Assembly: GCA_026770585.1 (NCBI GenBank)
Contig: MU646498.1
Span: 561,175-578,919, forward strand
Length of the DNA: 17,745 nucleotides
DNA from: Baffinella frigidus
Taxonomy: Eukaryota; Cryptophyceae; Cryptomonadales; Baffinellaceae
Direction of reading: 5' to 3'
Part shown: positions 14,601 through 17,346 of the stretch, in pieces
Numbering within the stretch: the first letter of the stretch is position 1
How the letters are laid out: each line of letters begins with the position of its first letter
Translations under genes and position numbers: made by a program
The notes under the pieces: generated by a model
Told to the model about the DNA's origin: nothing
What the model saw: only the letters and a program-made list of their open reading frames with translations
Databases searched by the model: none

Positions 14601-17346
14601 TCCACTCAGCAGCCACCGGGGTCTTCACGGATACAGTCCATCTAAACGATGTGTACTAGAATCTTATCCATTGCCCTGGAACCTAACCGGAATTTCACCT
14701 TGAATTCAAGGTGAAAAGGTCGTCGCCCGCTGCTCAGTGGTCTCTCCCTTTTGGTGGTGCACTTGAGGTGTAGAGTCCTGGCGCACCTGAACAAGATTCC
14801 AGGGGGGGGGGGGGGGGTCTGGATGCGTACCTTTCCCTCCTATGTTTGTTCTTATCAGGGGTCACACTCTGTCCCCACACCCTAAACCATAGACCCTTCC
14901 CCAAAACCCTCAACCATAGAGTCCCCAAACCCTAAACCATAGACCCTTAAACGTGCACCAAAGAGGTGCACGTCAGGCTTTGGAGATTGTTTCAAATGTT
15001 TATCTAACCCCCATTTGAAAAGATTTATCTCACCCCCGGAGACGAAGTGGGTCACCTTCGTCGTGGTTTCGGGTTTGGGGATTGGGGGATACGGTTTACG
15101 GTTTAGTAGCAGCGCCCCGCCACTGTTGGAGGGGAACTCTGACATAGTTTTACACCCCTGATGCTGAGTGCCTGTTAATTGAATGAATCCTGATACCTCC
15201 TGCCACTCGAGAATGCTAGAGGATCCTATTTATATGTGGGGTTGTAAATATTTTTACCTGGATAAGGTGTTCCAACCTCGCGCCTTGCCAATATATGGCT
15301 AGTAACGTGACCAATCAACGAAAGTTACTACACAAATGCCCACTTTTAAAAGCACTTTGATTTTAGATAGGCCCCTCTAGCATTCTCGTGTGGTGGCTCT
15401 ATCCTGAGGTCTCCGGGCTGAATTTTGGGGGCCCCTTTCCCTCACAGGTCGTACGAGGCCAACGTCGCCATGCTGCAGAACACGTGCACCCCTCTCCCAC
15501 ACCACGCCAGAAGGCTCGAAATATCCACTTTTGACACCTTTCAGTGGACTCCCGAAGGATTCTAAAGTCACTTTCGCCAGATCTGGGTAAGATCAGACAG
15601 TCATTCCCCTCGAGCCCTCTGGCGTGGCACCTTCCGGTTTATTTGCTTTAGTAGAAATCAGTTTTGTTAAGCGTGTTGAGGGTGTCGAACGTCGCCATGC
15701 TGCAGAACACGTGCGCCCCTCCCCCGCACCATCCTATTTGTTCGGCATTGTTCTTAGGGGTTTCCACACAGAGGGCTACGAAGGGATTTTCGGGCAATCA
15801 GTGCCCGAGTTTCCGTTACCTTATCTGTAGGAATCCCCCTATGCCCCTACGGGTTGCCTACCGTAGGGTCTTAGGTCTTATCGCTTAGGGGTGATTCAAA
15901 ATCCCTTCGAAGTCCGCTGTGTGGTCCTGGATTGGGTTGGGGAAAAGGGCGGGAAATATCGATGAAATTGCCGTTTTTTCCTCAACATGTTGAGGGTGGC
16001 AAACGTCGCGCTGCTGCAGAACACGTGCGCCCCTGCCTCACATTCAGAGGGAGAGAGAAATTTAGAGAGAGAGAGAGATTCAGGAAACGCACCGCCCCTA
16101 CATGCATGAAGGTCCTGTGCTCGTAGGACTAGCCCTACGTTAGGACCCTAGGGCGGTGCGTGTCCTGACCATCCGGCATCCACTTTATTCGGTACTGTCA
16201 TGTTTTTGCATCGGTATAAAATAAAATAAAACCAACCCCAACCCCAACACCAACACCAACACCAACACCAACCCCAACACCAACACCAACACCAAAACCA
16301 AAACCAGAACGCTCGCTGGGGGCTGGGAGCGCGTGTGGTACTACCAAACCTGCGCCGAATTCGGCTTCTACCAGGTCTCTCTCCTACCACTCCAGAATCC
16401 TGGAGGGGCCTATGTATGTGTGGGGTTGTAAAATTTTGTACCAGGATAAGGTGTTCCAACCTCGCGACTGGCCAATATATGGCTAGTTACGTGAACAATC
16501 AACGAAAGTTGCTACACAAATGTCCATTTTTAAAAGCAATTTGATTTTAGATACGCCCCTCTAGCATTCTCGTGTGGCCTAGCTCGAGTCTGATTGGGCC
16601 GCGCCGTTTTGGCGAGACAGGCCGTTTTTTGCTCCTAAGTTGACGGGTTCGTACCACAAACCTGGAACGGCAACTTGAGAAATGTCCGTGAACCGCAGTG
16701 AGGCACGGAAAGGTCCGAGGCAGCCATTTCTAGCTCTGCCTCACTCGGGTTGACCGACTATTCTCAAGTTGACGTGCTGGGTGTGCGGGACAAATTCGTC
16801 AACTTTGGAGCGAAAAAGAGCCCGCTGCGTTAACACGCACGTCCTGGATTGCTGACATTCCCAACGCGCCAGAGGGATCGAGGGTAATGCCTATCTTATC
16901 TTAGCCAGATCTGGCTAAAGTGACTGTCGAATCCTTCGGGTTTCTGCTGAAAGATGTCAAAAGTAGATGTTTCGAGCCTTCTGGCGTGATGACGCGCACC
17001 AGTTGTCAACCGCTGGTGCGCAGGGTGACGCGCGCGTTACCACGCCCGAGGGCTCAAAAACATGTCTGCGCACGTGTTGAAAAAAAGACACGTCTGCGCA
17101 CGTGCGACCCTGGCACGCGTTGCTGGCCGTGATTTGCATGTCAACTTGGGGCTGTTCGCTGACGAGGGGGGGGTGCTGACACGCGCGTCCCATGCCACGT
17201 CCCGCATTGCTGATATTGCTGACATTGCTGACGTTGCTGACATTGCTGACACATTCCTGACACGCGCGTGCCCCGATCGTGCGCAGACATGCGACCCCGG
17301 GACGAAGTGCCCCTTCACAACCGCGCCCCACCTCAATTCGCTCCAG
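2511..17346 (+). CDS. Serine carboxypeptidase, peptidase family S28 (PRCP/TSSP-like), 15 exons, 3'-partial
   Basis: Exons: 2511-2649, 3773-3863, 4483-4522, 5208-5325, 5964-6046, 7557-7617, 8284-8396, 9433-9507, 10716-10779, 11125-11210, 11702-11802, 14029-14097, 15448-15483, 16308-16374, 17287-17346. They total 1203 nt (401 codons) and every junction keeps phase. S28 enzymes are secreted or lysosomal/vacuolar alpha/beta-hydrolase serine peptidases acting at proline-containing bonds. Seen here: signal peptide (1-22), [11 protein letters not shown] (56-66), sequon NFT (81-83), GGEGP (96-100), EHRFYG (132-137), GGSYPGM with the presumed nucleophile Ser187, SSSAPVQ (to 215), [34 protein letters not shown] (369-381), [10 protein letters not shown]. 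Animal relatives are about 500 residues, so roughly 100 residues with the catalytic Asp and His are missing off the right edge. All introns are GT-AG except intron 9 (GC-AG). The family is certain; the PRCP versus TSSP versus DPP7 specificity is not. Confidence 0.93.
2993..3135. mobile_element. MITE-like element, CTAGCTCTG family, copy 1 (intron 1)
   Basis: Ends TTCCTAGCTCTGCCTCA and TGAGACAGAGCTAGGA form terminal inverted repeats. Inside are TTGAC ... GTACAAATCCGTC and a small palindrome (GGGCTCACCAAATCGGTGAGCCC). Relatives: 6050-6140, 6670-6765, 16728-16830 and the 145-bp tandem units at 3865. Confidence 0.75.
3228..3286 (+). pseudogene. Exon 2 echo 1 (intron 1)
   Basis: After tccgcag it reads [15 protein letters not shown] and then loses similarity, running into CCCAAAC-type repeats. 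The 3' part and donor of exon 2 are absent. Confidence 0.8.
3523..3581 (+). pseudogene. Exon 2 echo 2 (intron 1)
   Basis: After ccccgcag it reads [17 protein letters not shown], then breaks into CCCAAAT-type repeats at the same point as echo 1, so both derive from one truncated copy. No donor in the phase needed by exon 3. Confidence 0.8.
3645..3731. repeat. Near-perfect (TTCAGGG)n array
   Basis: About eleven 7-bp units without interruption, the cleanest heptamer run in the window. It splits a sequence that is intact at 3455-3490 (GACGGGAAA ... TGGTTCTCAAA), so an 'empty site' is visible. Confidence 0.9.
3773..3863 (+). CDS. S28 peptidase exon 2: [11 protein letters not shown] motif
   Basis: Follows ccccgcag and encodes residues 47-77, including [20 protein letters not shown], the conserved S28 N-terminal block (W-F-x-Q-x-LDHF ... 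W-x-QRYF). It ends in phase 2 at CAGCG|gtgcgt; the split Arg77 codon is completed by exon 3. Two upstream copies (3228, 3523) share the 5' part but run into low-complexity sequence after LDHF. Only this copy continues into [10 protein letters not shown] with a usable donor, so it is taken as the real exon. Confidence 0.93.
3865..4226. repeat. 145-bp tandem repeat, about 2.5 units (intron 2)
   Basis: Units start at 3865, 4010 and 4155 (TGCGTCCTCGCTCGAAAGTTGACGG truncated to the core CTCGCTCGAAAGTTGAC). The first unit begins within the exon 2 donor. Each full unit carries CCACTTCGA or TCACTTCGA followed by GGAGCCAGCG, which looks like exon 2's 3' end with the middle deleted, plus CTGTCCCAGTCTGTTTGGGC of the CTAGCTCTG element family. 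Confidence 0.85.
4231..4269 (+). pseudogene. Exon 2 3'-end echo (intron 2)
   Basis: CTTGGACGGGGGGACGCG then GTGGAGCCAGCG|gtgccc copies the last part of exon 2 with a retained donor dinucleotide. It lies after the 145-bp tandem units and directly before a CCCTAAA array. Confidence 0.75.
4272..4478. repeat. CCCTAAA-type array before the exon 3 acceptor
   Basis: Degenerate C-rich heptamers with several perfect CCCTAAA runs, ending at the acceptor of exon 3. Confidence 0.9.
4483..4522 (+). CDS. S28 peptidase exon 3: [14 protein letters not shown]
   Basis: A 40-nt micro-exon after ctcaaaccag. With the split codon it reads [14 protein letters not shown] (77-90), the conserved S28 segment between LDHF and GGEGP. 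N81-F-T is a potential N-glycosylation sequon. The donor is CCG|gtagcc, phase 0. The exon sits between two CCCTAAA-type arrays; the upstream array runs to within a few bases of the acceptor. Confidence 0.9.
4531..4672. repeat. CCCTAAA-type array after the exon 3 donor
   Basis: Begins within 10 bp of the exon 3 donor after a poly-C run and keeps the same C-rich orientation. Confidence 0.88.
4741..4906. mobile_element. MITE-like element, CCACACAGCGG family, copy 1 (intron 3)
   Basis: 17-bp perfect terminal inverted repeats TCTTATCCACACAGCGG / CCGCTGTGTGGATAAGA. The interior has TTTCCGTTACCTTATCCGTAG and CCTACCGTAGGGTCGTA. Other copies: 11296, 13357 (one end lost), 15774 and 17366. No coding capacity. 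Confidence 0.88.
5072..5172. repeat. AT-rich microsatellite (TA/TATG)n
   Basis: About 100 bp of TATATA with TATG, TACA and GACA variants, in intron 3 just upstream of exon 4. Confidence 0.9.
5208..5325 (+). CDS. S28 peptidase exon 4: GGEGP strand-loop region
   Basis: Follows gtgagcag and encodes residues 91-129 plus one base, beginning [10 protein letters not shown] and ending in AKKHGALIL. This matches the first core beta strand and turn of the S28 alpha/beta-hydrolase fold. Donor CTCG|gtaaga is the best consensus donor in the gene. Phase 1; joins exon 5 as Ala130. Confidence 0.94.
5405..5522. repeat. CCCTAAA/CCCGAAA array (intron 4)
   Basis: Degenerate C-rich heptamers including repeated ACCCGAA units, about 80 bp after exon 4. 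Confidence 0.85.
5538..5956 (+). pseudogene. Exon 5 5'-end echoes in a local tandem duplication (intron 4)
   Basis: ATGCAG/ACGCAG followed by CGTTGGAGCATCGGTTC-like sequence occurs at about 5540, 5606 and 5751 before the true exon at 5964. The two better copies are followed by a shared segment of over 100 bp (GATGATGCCTTTTGCTT ... CTCGTTCTCAACT, at 5639 and 5812, offset 173 bp). All stop short of the exon's 3' half. Confidence 0.82.
5964..6046 (+). CDS. S28 peptidase exon 5: ALEHRFYG ... [13 protein letters not shown]
   Basis: Follows gtgatgcag and encodes residues 130-157, with the highly conserved EHRFYG and the S28 block [14 protein letters not shown]. Ends in phase 0 at CAACAG|gttatt. 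Truncated copies of its 5' end lie in intron 4 (about 5543, 5612, 5757) and of its 3' end in intron 5 (6254, 6399). This is the only copy containing both ends. Confidence 0.95.
6141..6253. repeat. GGGTGTA/GGGTATA array (intron 5)
   Basis: G-rich heptamer variants GGGTGTA, GGGTATA, GGGTTGA. It begins shortly after a CTAGCTCTG-family fragment (6050-6140) that follows the exon 5 donor. Confidence 0.85.
6254..6446 (+). pseudogene. Two exon 5 3'-end echoes flanking a hairpin (intron 5)
   Basis: 6254-6283 (GAGAACCTCCGTTTTCTCTC ... AAAAG|gttatt) and 6399-6446 (encoding [16 protein letters not shown]|gttgat) copy the end of exon 5 with donors kept. Between them at 6318-6396 is an inverted repeat (AATAAAACATTGCCAAAAGT against AACGTTTGGCATTATTTTATT). 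Confidence 0.82.
6479..7007. mobile_element. Large nested inverted-repeat element, about 530 bp (intron 5)
   Basis: Outer arms start CCACACGGTGGGCT and end AGCCCACCGTGTGG and match over about 65 bp (GAGGGTTTCGTTG, CTGGATTCCAGGG, TACGTGACCA). A second pair inside (CAAGTTGACTTTTCATGAAA / CATCAAAAGTCAACTTAG) and a third (GATTTGCACCAAG / CTTGGTGCAAATC) give a three-tier hairpin. The centre carries a CTAGCTCTG-family fragment. No ORF; non-autonomous. Confidence 0.85.
7010..7158. mobile_element. Inverted-repeat element adjoining the large one
   Basis: Arms TTATCTCAGAAAAGCCTTTC ... and its complement match over about 32 bp with one or two mismatches. A second inner pair (CTTATTC ... GAATAAG) extends the stem. 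It starts three bases after the preceding element ends. Confidence 0.85.
7198..7224 (+). pseudogene. Exon 6 5'-end echo (intron 5)
   Basis: After gcgtggcag it reads ALAALALVH and then a stop, copying the first third of exon 6 including the acceptor. Confidence 0.75.
7229..7550. repeat. 21-bp minisatellite, about 15 units (intron 5)
   Basis: Unit CAGACGCCCCCTTCCTAACAC with substitutions. Because 21 is a multiple of three it stays open on both strands and yields spurious repetitive proteins (TPDAPFL on +). It ends at the exon 6 acceptor and supplies its pyrimidine tract. Confidence 0.92.
7557..7617 (+). CDS. S28 peptidase exon 6: [20 protein letters not shown]
   Basis: Follows ccctggcag, encodes residues 158-177 (helix before the nucleophile strand) and ends in phase 1 at CTGCAG|gtctag. 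It joins exon 5 (..SQQ) in phase 0, giving the family pattern SQQALADLA. A G-rich telomere-like array begins directly at the donor. A truncated copy of its 5' end is at 7198. Confidence 0.93.
7620..7775. repeat. GGGTCTA/GGGTTCA array starting at the exon 6 donor
   Basis: G-rich heptamer variants directly after the gtctagg donor, with a short perfect TTCAGGG run at about 7697-7722. Confidence 0.88.
7786..7970. repeat. Exon 7 fragment interrupted by a hairpin element (intron 6)
   Basis: 7786-7815 (GCGTGGGCGGGATCGAACTT) resembles the AAWARSKF part of exon 7. A two-tier inverted repeat follows: GGAAACGATCAAA / TTTAATCGTTTCC and CTCGCAACGAAAATTACTAC / GTAGTAAATTTCGTTGCC. A second fragment GTTGAACTTCCCGCACCCAC lies on the far side. 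Read as an element inserted in an exon copy. Confidence 0.65.
8030..8102 (+). pseudogene. Exon 7 echo with intact active-site motif and acceptor (intron 6)
   Basis: After cgtgtgcag it reads [20 protein letters not shown] then HFPHP in the phase of exon 7, and then diverges with no donor visible. It retains the acceptor and the catalytic-serine motif. Confidence 0.8.
8284..8396 (+). CDS. S28 peptidase exon 7: catalytic serine (GGSYPGM)
   Basis: Follows gcctgcgcag. Encodes [18 protein letters not shown] and onward to [11 protein letters not shown] (178-215). The nucleophile-elbow motif G-G-S-Y-P-G places the catalytic Ser187 at 8310-8312. Donor GTCCAG|gtcttt, phase 0. Parts of this exon recur in the flanking introns (about 7786, 8030, 8719, 8861, 9187). 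This is the only one that is full length, open, and has both splice sites in the right phase. Confidence 0.96.
8432..8516. repeat. Inverted repeat CAACGAAAATTACCACACT (intron 7)
   Basis: Arms match over about 17 bp with a few mismatches (right arm TAGTGATTTTCGTTGCGAG). Related to the hairpin at 7848-7922, so this is a small dispersed family. Confidence 0.7.
8531..8672. mobile_element. MITE-like element TACACTGCCAGGGCGGA (intron 7)
   Basis: 17-bp perfect terminal inverted repeats TACACTGCCAGGGCGGA / TCCGCCCTGGCAGTGTA, 142 bp in total, with an inner GTACCCAGATTGGGTAC palindrome. Sequence on the right (TTTTCGTTACGAGAAACATGT) repeats sequence on the left (TTTTCGTTGCGAGAAACATGT), suggesting insertion into, or duplication with, the neighbouring hairpin family. 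Confidence 0.85.
8719..8911 (+). pseudogene. Exon 7 echo split by a CCCTACA array (intron 7)
   Basis: 8719-8772 reads [18 protein letters not shown]. 8773-8860 is (CCCTACA)n. 8861-8911 resumes with [15 protein letters not shown] and ends CCAG|gtcagt, but has lost one C, which shifts the frame. TCCAAGTTCCC is present on both sides of the array. Confidence 0.87.
9041..9090. repeat. Perfect-arm hairpin CGATAGCACAGAAACAT
   Basis: CGATAGCACAGAAACAT / ATGTTTCTGTGCTATCG with a 16-bp loop, in intron 7. It directly precedes the inverted exon 8 copy. Confidence 0.85.
9097..9140 (-). repeat. Inverted, identical 44-bp copy of the exon 8 acceptor region
   Basis: The reverse complement equals 9428-9471 over all 44 bases, covering the AG acceptor and the first 39 bases of exon 8. 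The two arms are about 290 bp apart within intron 7/exon 8. Confidence 0.9.
9187..9243 (+). pseudogene. Exon 7 3'-half echo (intron 7)
   Basis: Reads [17 protein letters not shown] and loses similarity at the donor. A G-rich array (9141-9180) abuts its left edge. Confidence 0.78.
9433..9507 (+). CDS. S28 peptidase exon 8: GYNDV ... VGGSA
   Basis: Follows ccaaacag and encodes [20 protein letters not shown] then VGGSA (216-240). It matches the family segment just after SSAPV (Q-A-V ... GYN-x-V ... GG). Donor GCG|gtccgt, phase 0. The first 44 bp around its acceptor are repeated exactly in inverted orientation at 9097-9140. Confidence 0.88.
9520..9690. repeat. GTGTATA and GGGTTCA-type array (intron 8)
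   Basis: Starts as TGTATAGTGTATAGTG units and shifts to GGGTTCAGGG, just after the exon 8 donor. Confidence 0.82.
9701..9755 (+). pseudogene. Exon 8 3'-end echo 1 (intron 8)
   Basis: Reads [21 protein letters not shown]|gttgga, copying exon 8 from Tyr onward in the same frame with a donor dinucleotide retained. Confidence 0.8.
9780..9935. repeat. GGGTTTA-type array (intron 8)
   Basis: Degenerate G-rich heptamers (GGGTTTA, GGGTTGA, GGGTTCA) between the two exon 8 echoes. Confidence 0.8.
9985..10031 (+). pseudogene. Exon 8 3'-end echo 2 (intron 8)
   Basis: CCTGCCGGGGCCCTGGCTGA then ACGGCCGTCGGAGGATCC matches the end of exon 8, with an inserted ATATCAG-like stretch that disrupts the frame. 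Confidence 0.72.
10148..10171. repeat. 24-bp perfect palindrome centred on AGATCT
   Basis: AAATAGCCAGATCTGGCTAT with flanking A/T is a perfect palindrome. The core TAGCCAGATCTGGCTA recurs at 16902-16917, and a variant GCCAGATCTGG at 15569. The surrounding 10040-10290 holds nothing else I recognise. Confidence 0.8.
10302..10400 (+). repeat. Dispersed element E, copy 1, with hairpin (intron 8)
   Basis: About 100 bp (CACTTAGCAGCGGTCG ... ATAAGATTCTAGTACAAATC, GTTTAGATGGA) homologous to 14638-14742 on the opposite strand. It contains a stem TTTCGCCT/AGGCGAAA. Confidence 0.82.
10537..10597 (+). pseudogene. Exon 9 5'-end echo (intron 8)
   Basis: After ctcggcag it reads [20 protein letters not shown] with no donor in the phase needed by exon 10. 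The first ten codons match exon 9 except one substitution. Confidence 0.75.
10716..10779 (+). CDS. S28 peptidase exon 9, with a GC donor
   Basis: Follows ctcggcag and encodes [20 protein letters not shown] (241-260), then Ala261 and one base. The family has a Cys and an amphipathic helix after GGS. The donor is CTGCAG|gcgagt, a GC-AG intron. With phase 1 it joins exon 10 (GGG, Gly262) and yields the expected [13 protein letters not shown]. No GT donor in the right phase is visible nearby. An alternative copy at 10537 shares the first ten codons but lacks this donor. Confidence 0.84.
10787..10960. repeat. G-rich heptamer array with two more exon 9 donor ends (intron 9)
   Basis: GGGTTTA/GGGTTCA/GGGGTGA variants following the GC donor. 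A copy of exon 9's 3' end lies within it (10855-10888, GGAGCTGGGGGCACA ... CACAG|gcgagt), and another follows it (10955-10995, GCGTTCCATGCGCTAGG ... CTGCAG|gcgagt). Confidence 0.82.
11008..11104. repeat. C-rich heptamer array before the exon 10 acceptor (intron 9)
   Basis: CCCCAAA/CCCTAAA/CCCGAAA variants in the opposite orientation to the G-rich half of the same intron, so the two halves of this 345-nt intron are roughly complementary. Confidence 0.8.
11125..11210 (+). CDS. S28 peptidase exon 10: LFNVCGG
   Basis: Follows gaccgctgcag. Encodes [20 protein letters not shown] and onward to TTWPLFSE (262-290). The L-F-N-x-C-G pattern is the S28 cysteine block of the SKS-type insertion domain. 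Ends in phase 0 at TCCGAG|gtctgc. Confidence 0.9.
11296..11456. mobile_element. CCACACAGCGG family element, copy 2 (intron 10)
   Basis: Ends CCACACAGCGGACTTCGAAGG / CTTCGAAGCCCGCTGTGTGG (long inverted repeats continuing through GATTT/AAATC). Same interior as copy 1 but in opposite orientation (GATAAGACCTACGACCCTGC). Confidence 0.9.
11545..11697. repeat. CCCTAAA/CCCCAAA array before the exon 11 acceptor
   Basis: C-rich heptamers with a CCCCAAA run, ending at the acceptor of exon 11. Confidence 0.9.
11702..11802 (+). CDS. S28 peptidase exon 11: [18 protein letters not shown]
   Basis: Follows cgaaacgcag, after a long C-rich heptamer array. Encodes [20 protein letters not shown] and onward to [13 protein letters not shown] (291-323), then two bases. 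SNDP-x-CT-x-x-x-CNI/DI is characteristic of TSSP-like S28 enzymes of protists; the cysteines should pair in disulfides. Donor CCTAG|gtgtat, phase 2. An inverted-repeat element (TATCCCTTAAGTGGC) abuts the donor. Confidence 0.92.
11806..11890. mobile_element. TATCCCTTAAGTG family fragment, copy 2 (intron 11)
   Basis: One intact end (ATCCCTTAAGTGGC) begins 5 bases after the exon 11 end. The core ACGCCCTACGGTAGGGCCCTA follows, but the other terminal repeat is missing. 11890-12130 holds no recognised feature. Confidence 0.75.
12165..12540. repeat. Duplicated 65-bp segment flanking a hairpin (intron 11)
   Basis: GCCACACGACAGATAATGCT and the following bases, to GTCCACCG-CGCAG, occur at about 12168-12228 and 12478-12537. 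Between them are a TTTGACCATTAA 12-bp tandem (12257-12300) and an inverted repeat (12378-12465, ATGCCAAAAGCTAACGCCAG ... CTGGCGTTAGCTTGTGGCAT). The duplicated part has no reading frame that fits the S28 protein. Confidence 0.75.
12555..12955. repeat. Duplicated 120-bp segment flanking a 150-bp hairpin with poly-C/poly-G
   Basis: GGTTAGGGTTTTATTT ... TTCAACATCAGGAACCC occurs at 12555-12672 and 12838-12953. Between them, 12678-12826 is a near-perfect hairpin: arms of about 70 bp starting CTCTGTCC and ending GGACAGAG, including C9/G9 tracts and GAAATTTCACAGG/CCTGTGAAATTTC. Confidence 0.85.
12962..13283. repeat. Head-to-head telomere-like arrays (G-rich then C-rich, intron 11)
   Basis: 12962-13128 is GGGTTTA/GGGTTCA/GGGTGTA; 13143-13283 is CCCTAAA/CCCCAAA. 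They meet at a short unique spacer (ACCTTCCCTGCTGTTTAAAC), forming a large imperfect inverted repeat. Confidence 0.88.
13324..13525. mobile_element. CCACACAGCGG family element, copy 3, between repeated flanks (intron 11)
   Basis: 13357-13490 has the family interior (GAGTTTCCGTTACCTCATCC, CCTACCGTAGGGTCCTAGG) but has lost its right terminal repeat. The flanks CGGTCTTCGATGATTCGGTCC (13326) and CGGTCTTCCTCGATGATTCGG (13494) are copies of one another, with a third, weaker copy at 13679. 13526-13780 holds no other recognised feature. Confidence 0.75.
13786..14010. repeat. CCCTGAA/CCCCAAA/CCCAAAA array before exon 12
   Basis: C-rich heptamers that change unit from CCCTGAA through CCCAAAA to CCCCAAA, ending about 20 bp before the exon 12 acceptor. 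Confidence 0.9.
14029..14097 (+). CDS. S28 peptidase exon 12 (copy 1): [16 protein letters not shown]
   Basis: Follows cgcccccgcag. With the split codons it reads [19 protein letters not shown] then ECLDA (324-347). It matches the family segment with a conserved Leu-Asn and GG-x-CLD. Donor GACGC|gtaccc, phase 2. Chosen over the copies at 14333 and 14534 because its acceptor has the best pyrimidine tract and its sequence is closest to the family; those copies are also phase-compatible. Intron 11 upstream is 2.2 kb, and a small extra exon there cannot be excluded. Confidence 0.82.
14182..14283. mobile_element. TATCCCTTAAGTG family element, copy 3 (intron 12)
   Basis: Arms TCCCTTAAGTGGCCAG / CTGGCCAGTTAAGGGA, core CGCCCTACCGTAGGGCCCTA. 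It sits between exon 12 copies 1 and 2. Confidence 0.88.
14333..14404 (+). other. Alternative exon 12 (copy 2), phase-compatible
   Basis: After gaggagcag the sequence reads [20 protein letters not shown] then ECLDA, with the same phases and the same gtac donor as copy 1 but one codon longer and with ADLNK changed to AAWNQM. It is fully open. The upstream tract is purine-rich, so the acceptor looks weak. It may be an alternatively spliced or mutually exclusive exon, or a fading duplicate. Confidence 0.6.
14440..14516 (-). mobile_element. Fragment of the CTAGCATTCTCGTGTGG family, inverted (intron 12)
   Basis: Matches the middle of the elements at 15203 and 16387 on the opposite strand (CAGGATAAGGTGTTCCAACC). 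A local hairpin CCAATCAAC-tttc-GTTGATTGG lies at its start. Between exon 12 copies 2 and 3. Confidence 0.75.
14534..14584 (+). other. Alternative exon 12 (copy 3), shortened, phase-compatible
   Basis: After gaggtgtag it reads [18 protein letters not shown] in the same phases as copy 1, six codons shorter, with Glu replaced by Gly through a lengthened G run. The gtacac donor is kept. Transcript data would tell whether it is used. Confidence 0.5.
14638..14742 (-). repeat. Dispersed element E, copy 2 (intron 12)
   Basis: Reverse complement of the 10302-10400 element with scattered substitutions. Its stem reads TTTCACCT/AGGTGAAA, differing from copy 1 by a compensating base-pair change. Between exon 12 copies 3 and 4. 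Confidence 0.82.
14774..14822 (+). pseudogene. Exon 12 copy 4, broken by a poly-G run
   Basis: Resembles copy 3 (acceptor gaggtgtag, LAHLNKIP) but the GGECLD segment has become a run of 16 G, which shifts the frame before the retained gcgtac donor. A length error in the G run is possible, so the frameshift is not certain. Confidence 0.6.
14876..14975. repeat. CCCTAAA-type array ending in a small hairpin (intron 12)
   Basis: Degenerate CCCTAAACCATAGA units (14878-14950), then ACGTGCACC-aaaga-GGTGCACGT (14951-14973), a perfect 9-bp stem. Confidence 0.8.
15203..15393. mobile_element. MITE-like element, CTAGCATTCTCGTGTGG family, copy 1 (intron 12)
   Basis: Arms CCACTCGAGAATGCTAGAGG / CCTCTAGCATTCTCGTGTGG (one mismatch), 191 bp. 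Interior GGATAAGGTGTTCCAACCTC. It ends about 50 bp before exon 13. Confidence 0.88.
15448..15483 (+). CDS. S28 peptidase exon 13 (copy 1): [12 protein letters not shown]
   Basis: A 36-nt exon after ctcacag. With exon 12 it gives [17 protein letters not shown], the expected continuation (family pattern SYE ... L-x-NT). The donor is AAC-AC|gtgcac, phase 2, joining Thr359 into exon 14. It is chosen over copies 2 and 3 because only it supplies the conserved SYE. Confidence 0.84.
15503..15630. mobile_element. MITE-like element CCACGCCAGAAGGCTCGA, copy 1 (intron 13)
   Basis: Arms CCACGCCAGAAGGCTCGA / TCGAGCCCTCTGGCGTGG with internal GCCAGATCTGG. It lies just after exon 13 copy 1. A second copy in reverse orientation is at 16864-16988, with TAGCCAGATCTGGCTA at its centre. 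Confidence 0.82.
15681..15710 (+). other. Alternative exon 13 (copy 2), phase-compatible
   Basis: After gtgttgag it reads [10 protein letters not shown] with the same entry and exit phases and the same ACgtgcgc donor, two codons shorter than copy 1. Open reading is intact. Use in mRNA is unknown. Confidence 0.5.
15774..15924. mobile_element. CCACACAGCGG family element, copy 4 (intron 13)
   Basis: Left end CCACACAGAGGGCTACGAAGG, right end CCTTCGAAGTCCGCTGTGTGG, same interior orientation as copy 1. Between exon 13 copies 2 and 3. Confidence 0.9.
15995..16024 (+). other. Alternative exon 13 (copy 3), phase-compatible
   Basis: After a pyrimidine tract (ccgttttttcctc) and tgttgag it reads [10 protein letters not shown] with the same phases and donor as copies 1 and 2. 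The tract makes this acceptor look reasonable. Confidence 0.5.
16045..16305. repeat. Simple repeats GA and ACCAAC before exon 14
   Basis: 16045-16080 is GA-rich. 16219-16305 is a (ACCAAC/CCCAAC)n hexamer run that leads directly into the exon 14 acceptor. Between them, a short CGCACCGCCC ... GGGCGGTGCG inverted repeat (16088-16160) encloses the CCTACGTTAGGACCCTAGG core also seen in other elements. Confidence 0.82.
16308..16374 (+). CDS. S28 peptidase exon 14: [13 protein letters not shown]
   Basis: Follows aaaaccag at the end of an ACCAAC repeat. Encodes [20 protein letters not shown] then YQ (360-381). W-Y-Y-Q-T-C-x-E-FG-F-Y-Q is one of the best-conserved S28 signatures. Donor CTACCAG|gtctct, phase 0. 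Confidence 0.96.
16387..16577. mobile_element. CTAGCATTCTCGTGTGG family element, copy 2 (intron 14)
   Basis: Left arm CCACTCCAGAATCCTGGAGG (degenerated), right arm CCTCTAGCATTCTCGTGTGG; 191 bp, the same length as copy 1 and collinear with it. Confidence 0.88.
16630..16835. mobile_element. CTAGCTCTG family element, copy (intron 14)
   Basis: CCTAAGTTGACGGGTTCGTA (16635) and TCAAGTTGACGTGC ... CAAATTCGTCAACTTTGGAG (16764-16810) are inverted relatives of each other. CTAGCTCTGCCTCACTCGGG at 16730 matches the left end of the 2993 element. Confidence 0.72.
16864..16988. mobile_element. MITE-like element CCACGCCAGAAGG family, copy 2, reversed (intron 14)
   Basis: ACGCGCCAGAGGGATCGAGG at the left and CGAGCCTTCTGGCGTGA at the right are degenerate terminal inverted repeats. 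Interior TTAGCCAGATCTGGCTAA then AAGTGACTGTCGAATCCTTC, the complement of the 15503 copy. Confidence 0.78.
16998..17260. repeat. Small hairpins and a 9-bp tandem before exon 15 (intron 14)
   Basis: GCGCACCAG ... CTGGTGCGC hairpin (16995-17022), a repeated TGTCTGCGCACGTG (17063, 17090), and ATTGCTGAC 9-bp units (17204-17252). Because 9 is a multiple of three these stay open and give spurious repetitive frames. Confidence 0.8.
17287..17346 (+). CDS. S28 peptidase exon 15: [20 protein letters not shown]
   Basis: Follows gtgcgcag and encodes residues 382-401, matching the TCE ... CPF segment that follows FGFYQ in the family. Phase 0 at both ends, donor CTCCAG|gtgctt. A second copy of its last 40 bases with a donor lies at 17529. 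Later exons with the catalytic Asp and His are outside the window. Confidence 0.92.
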
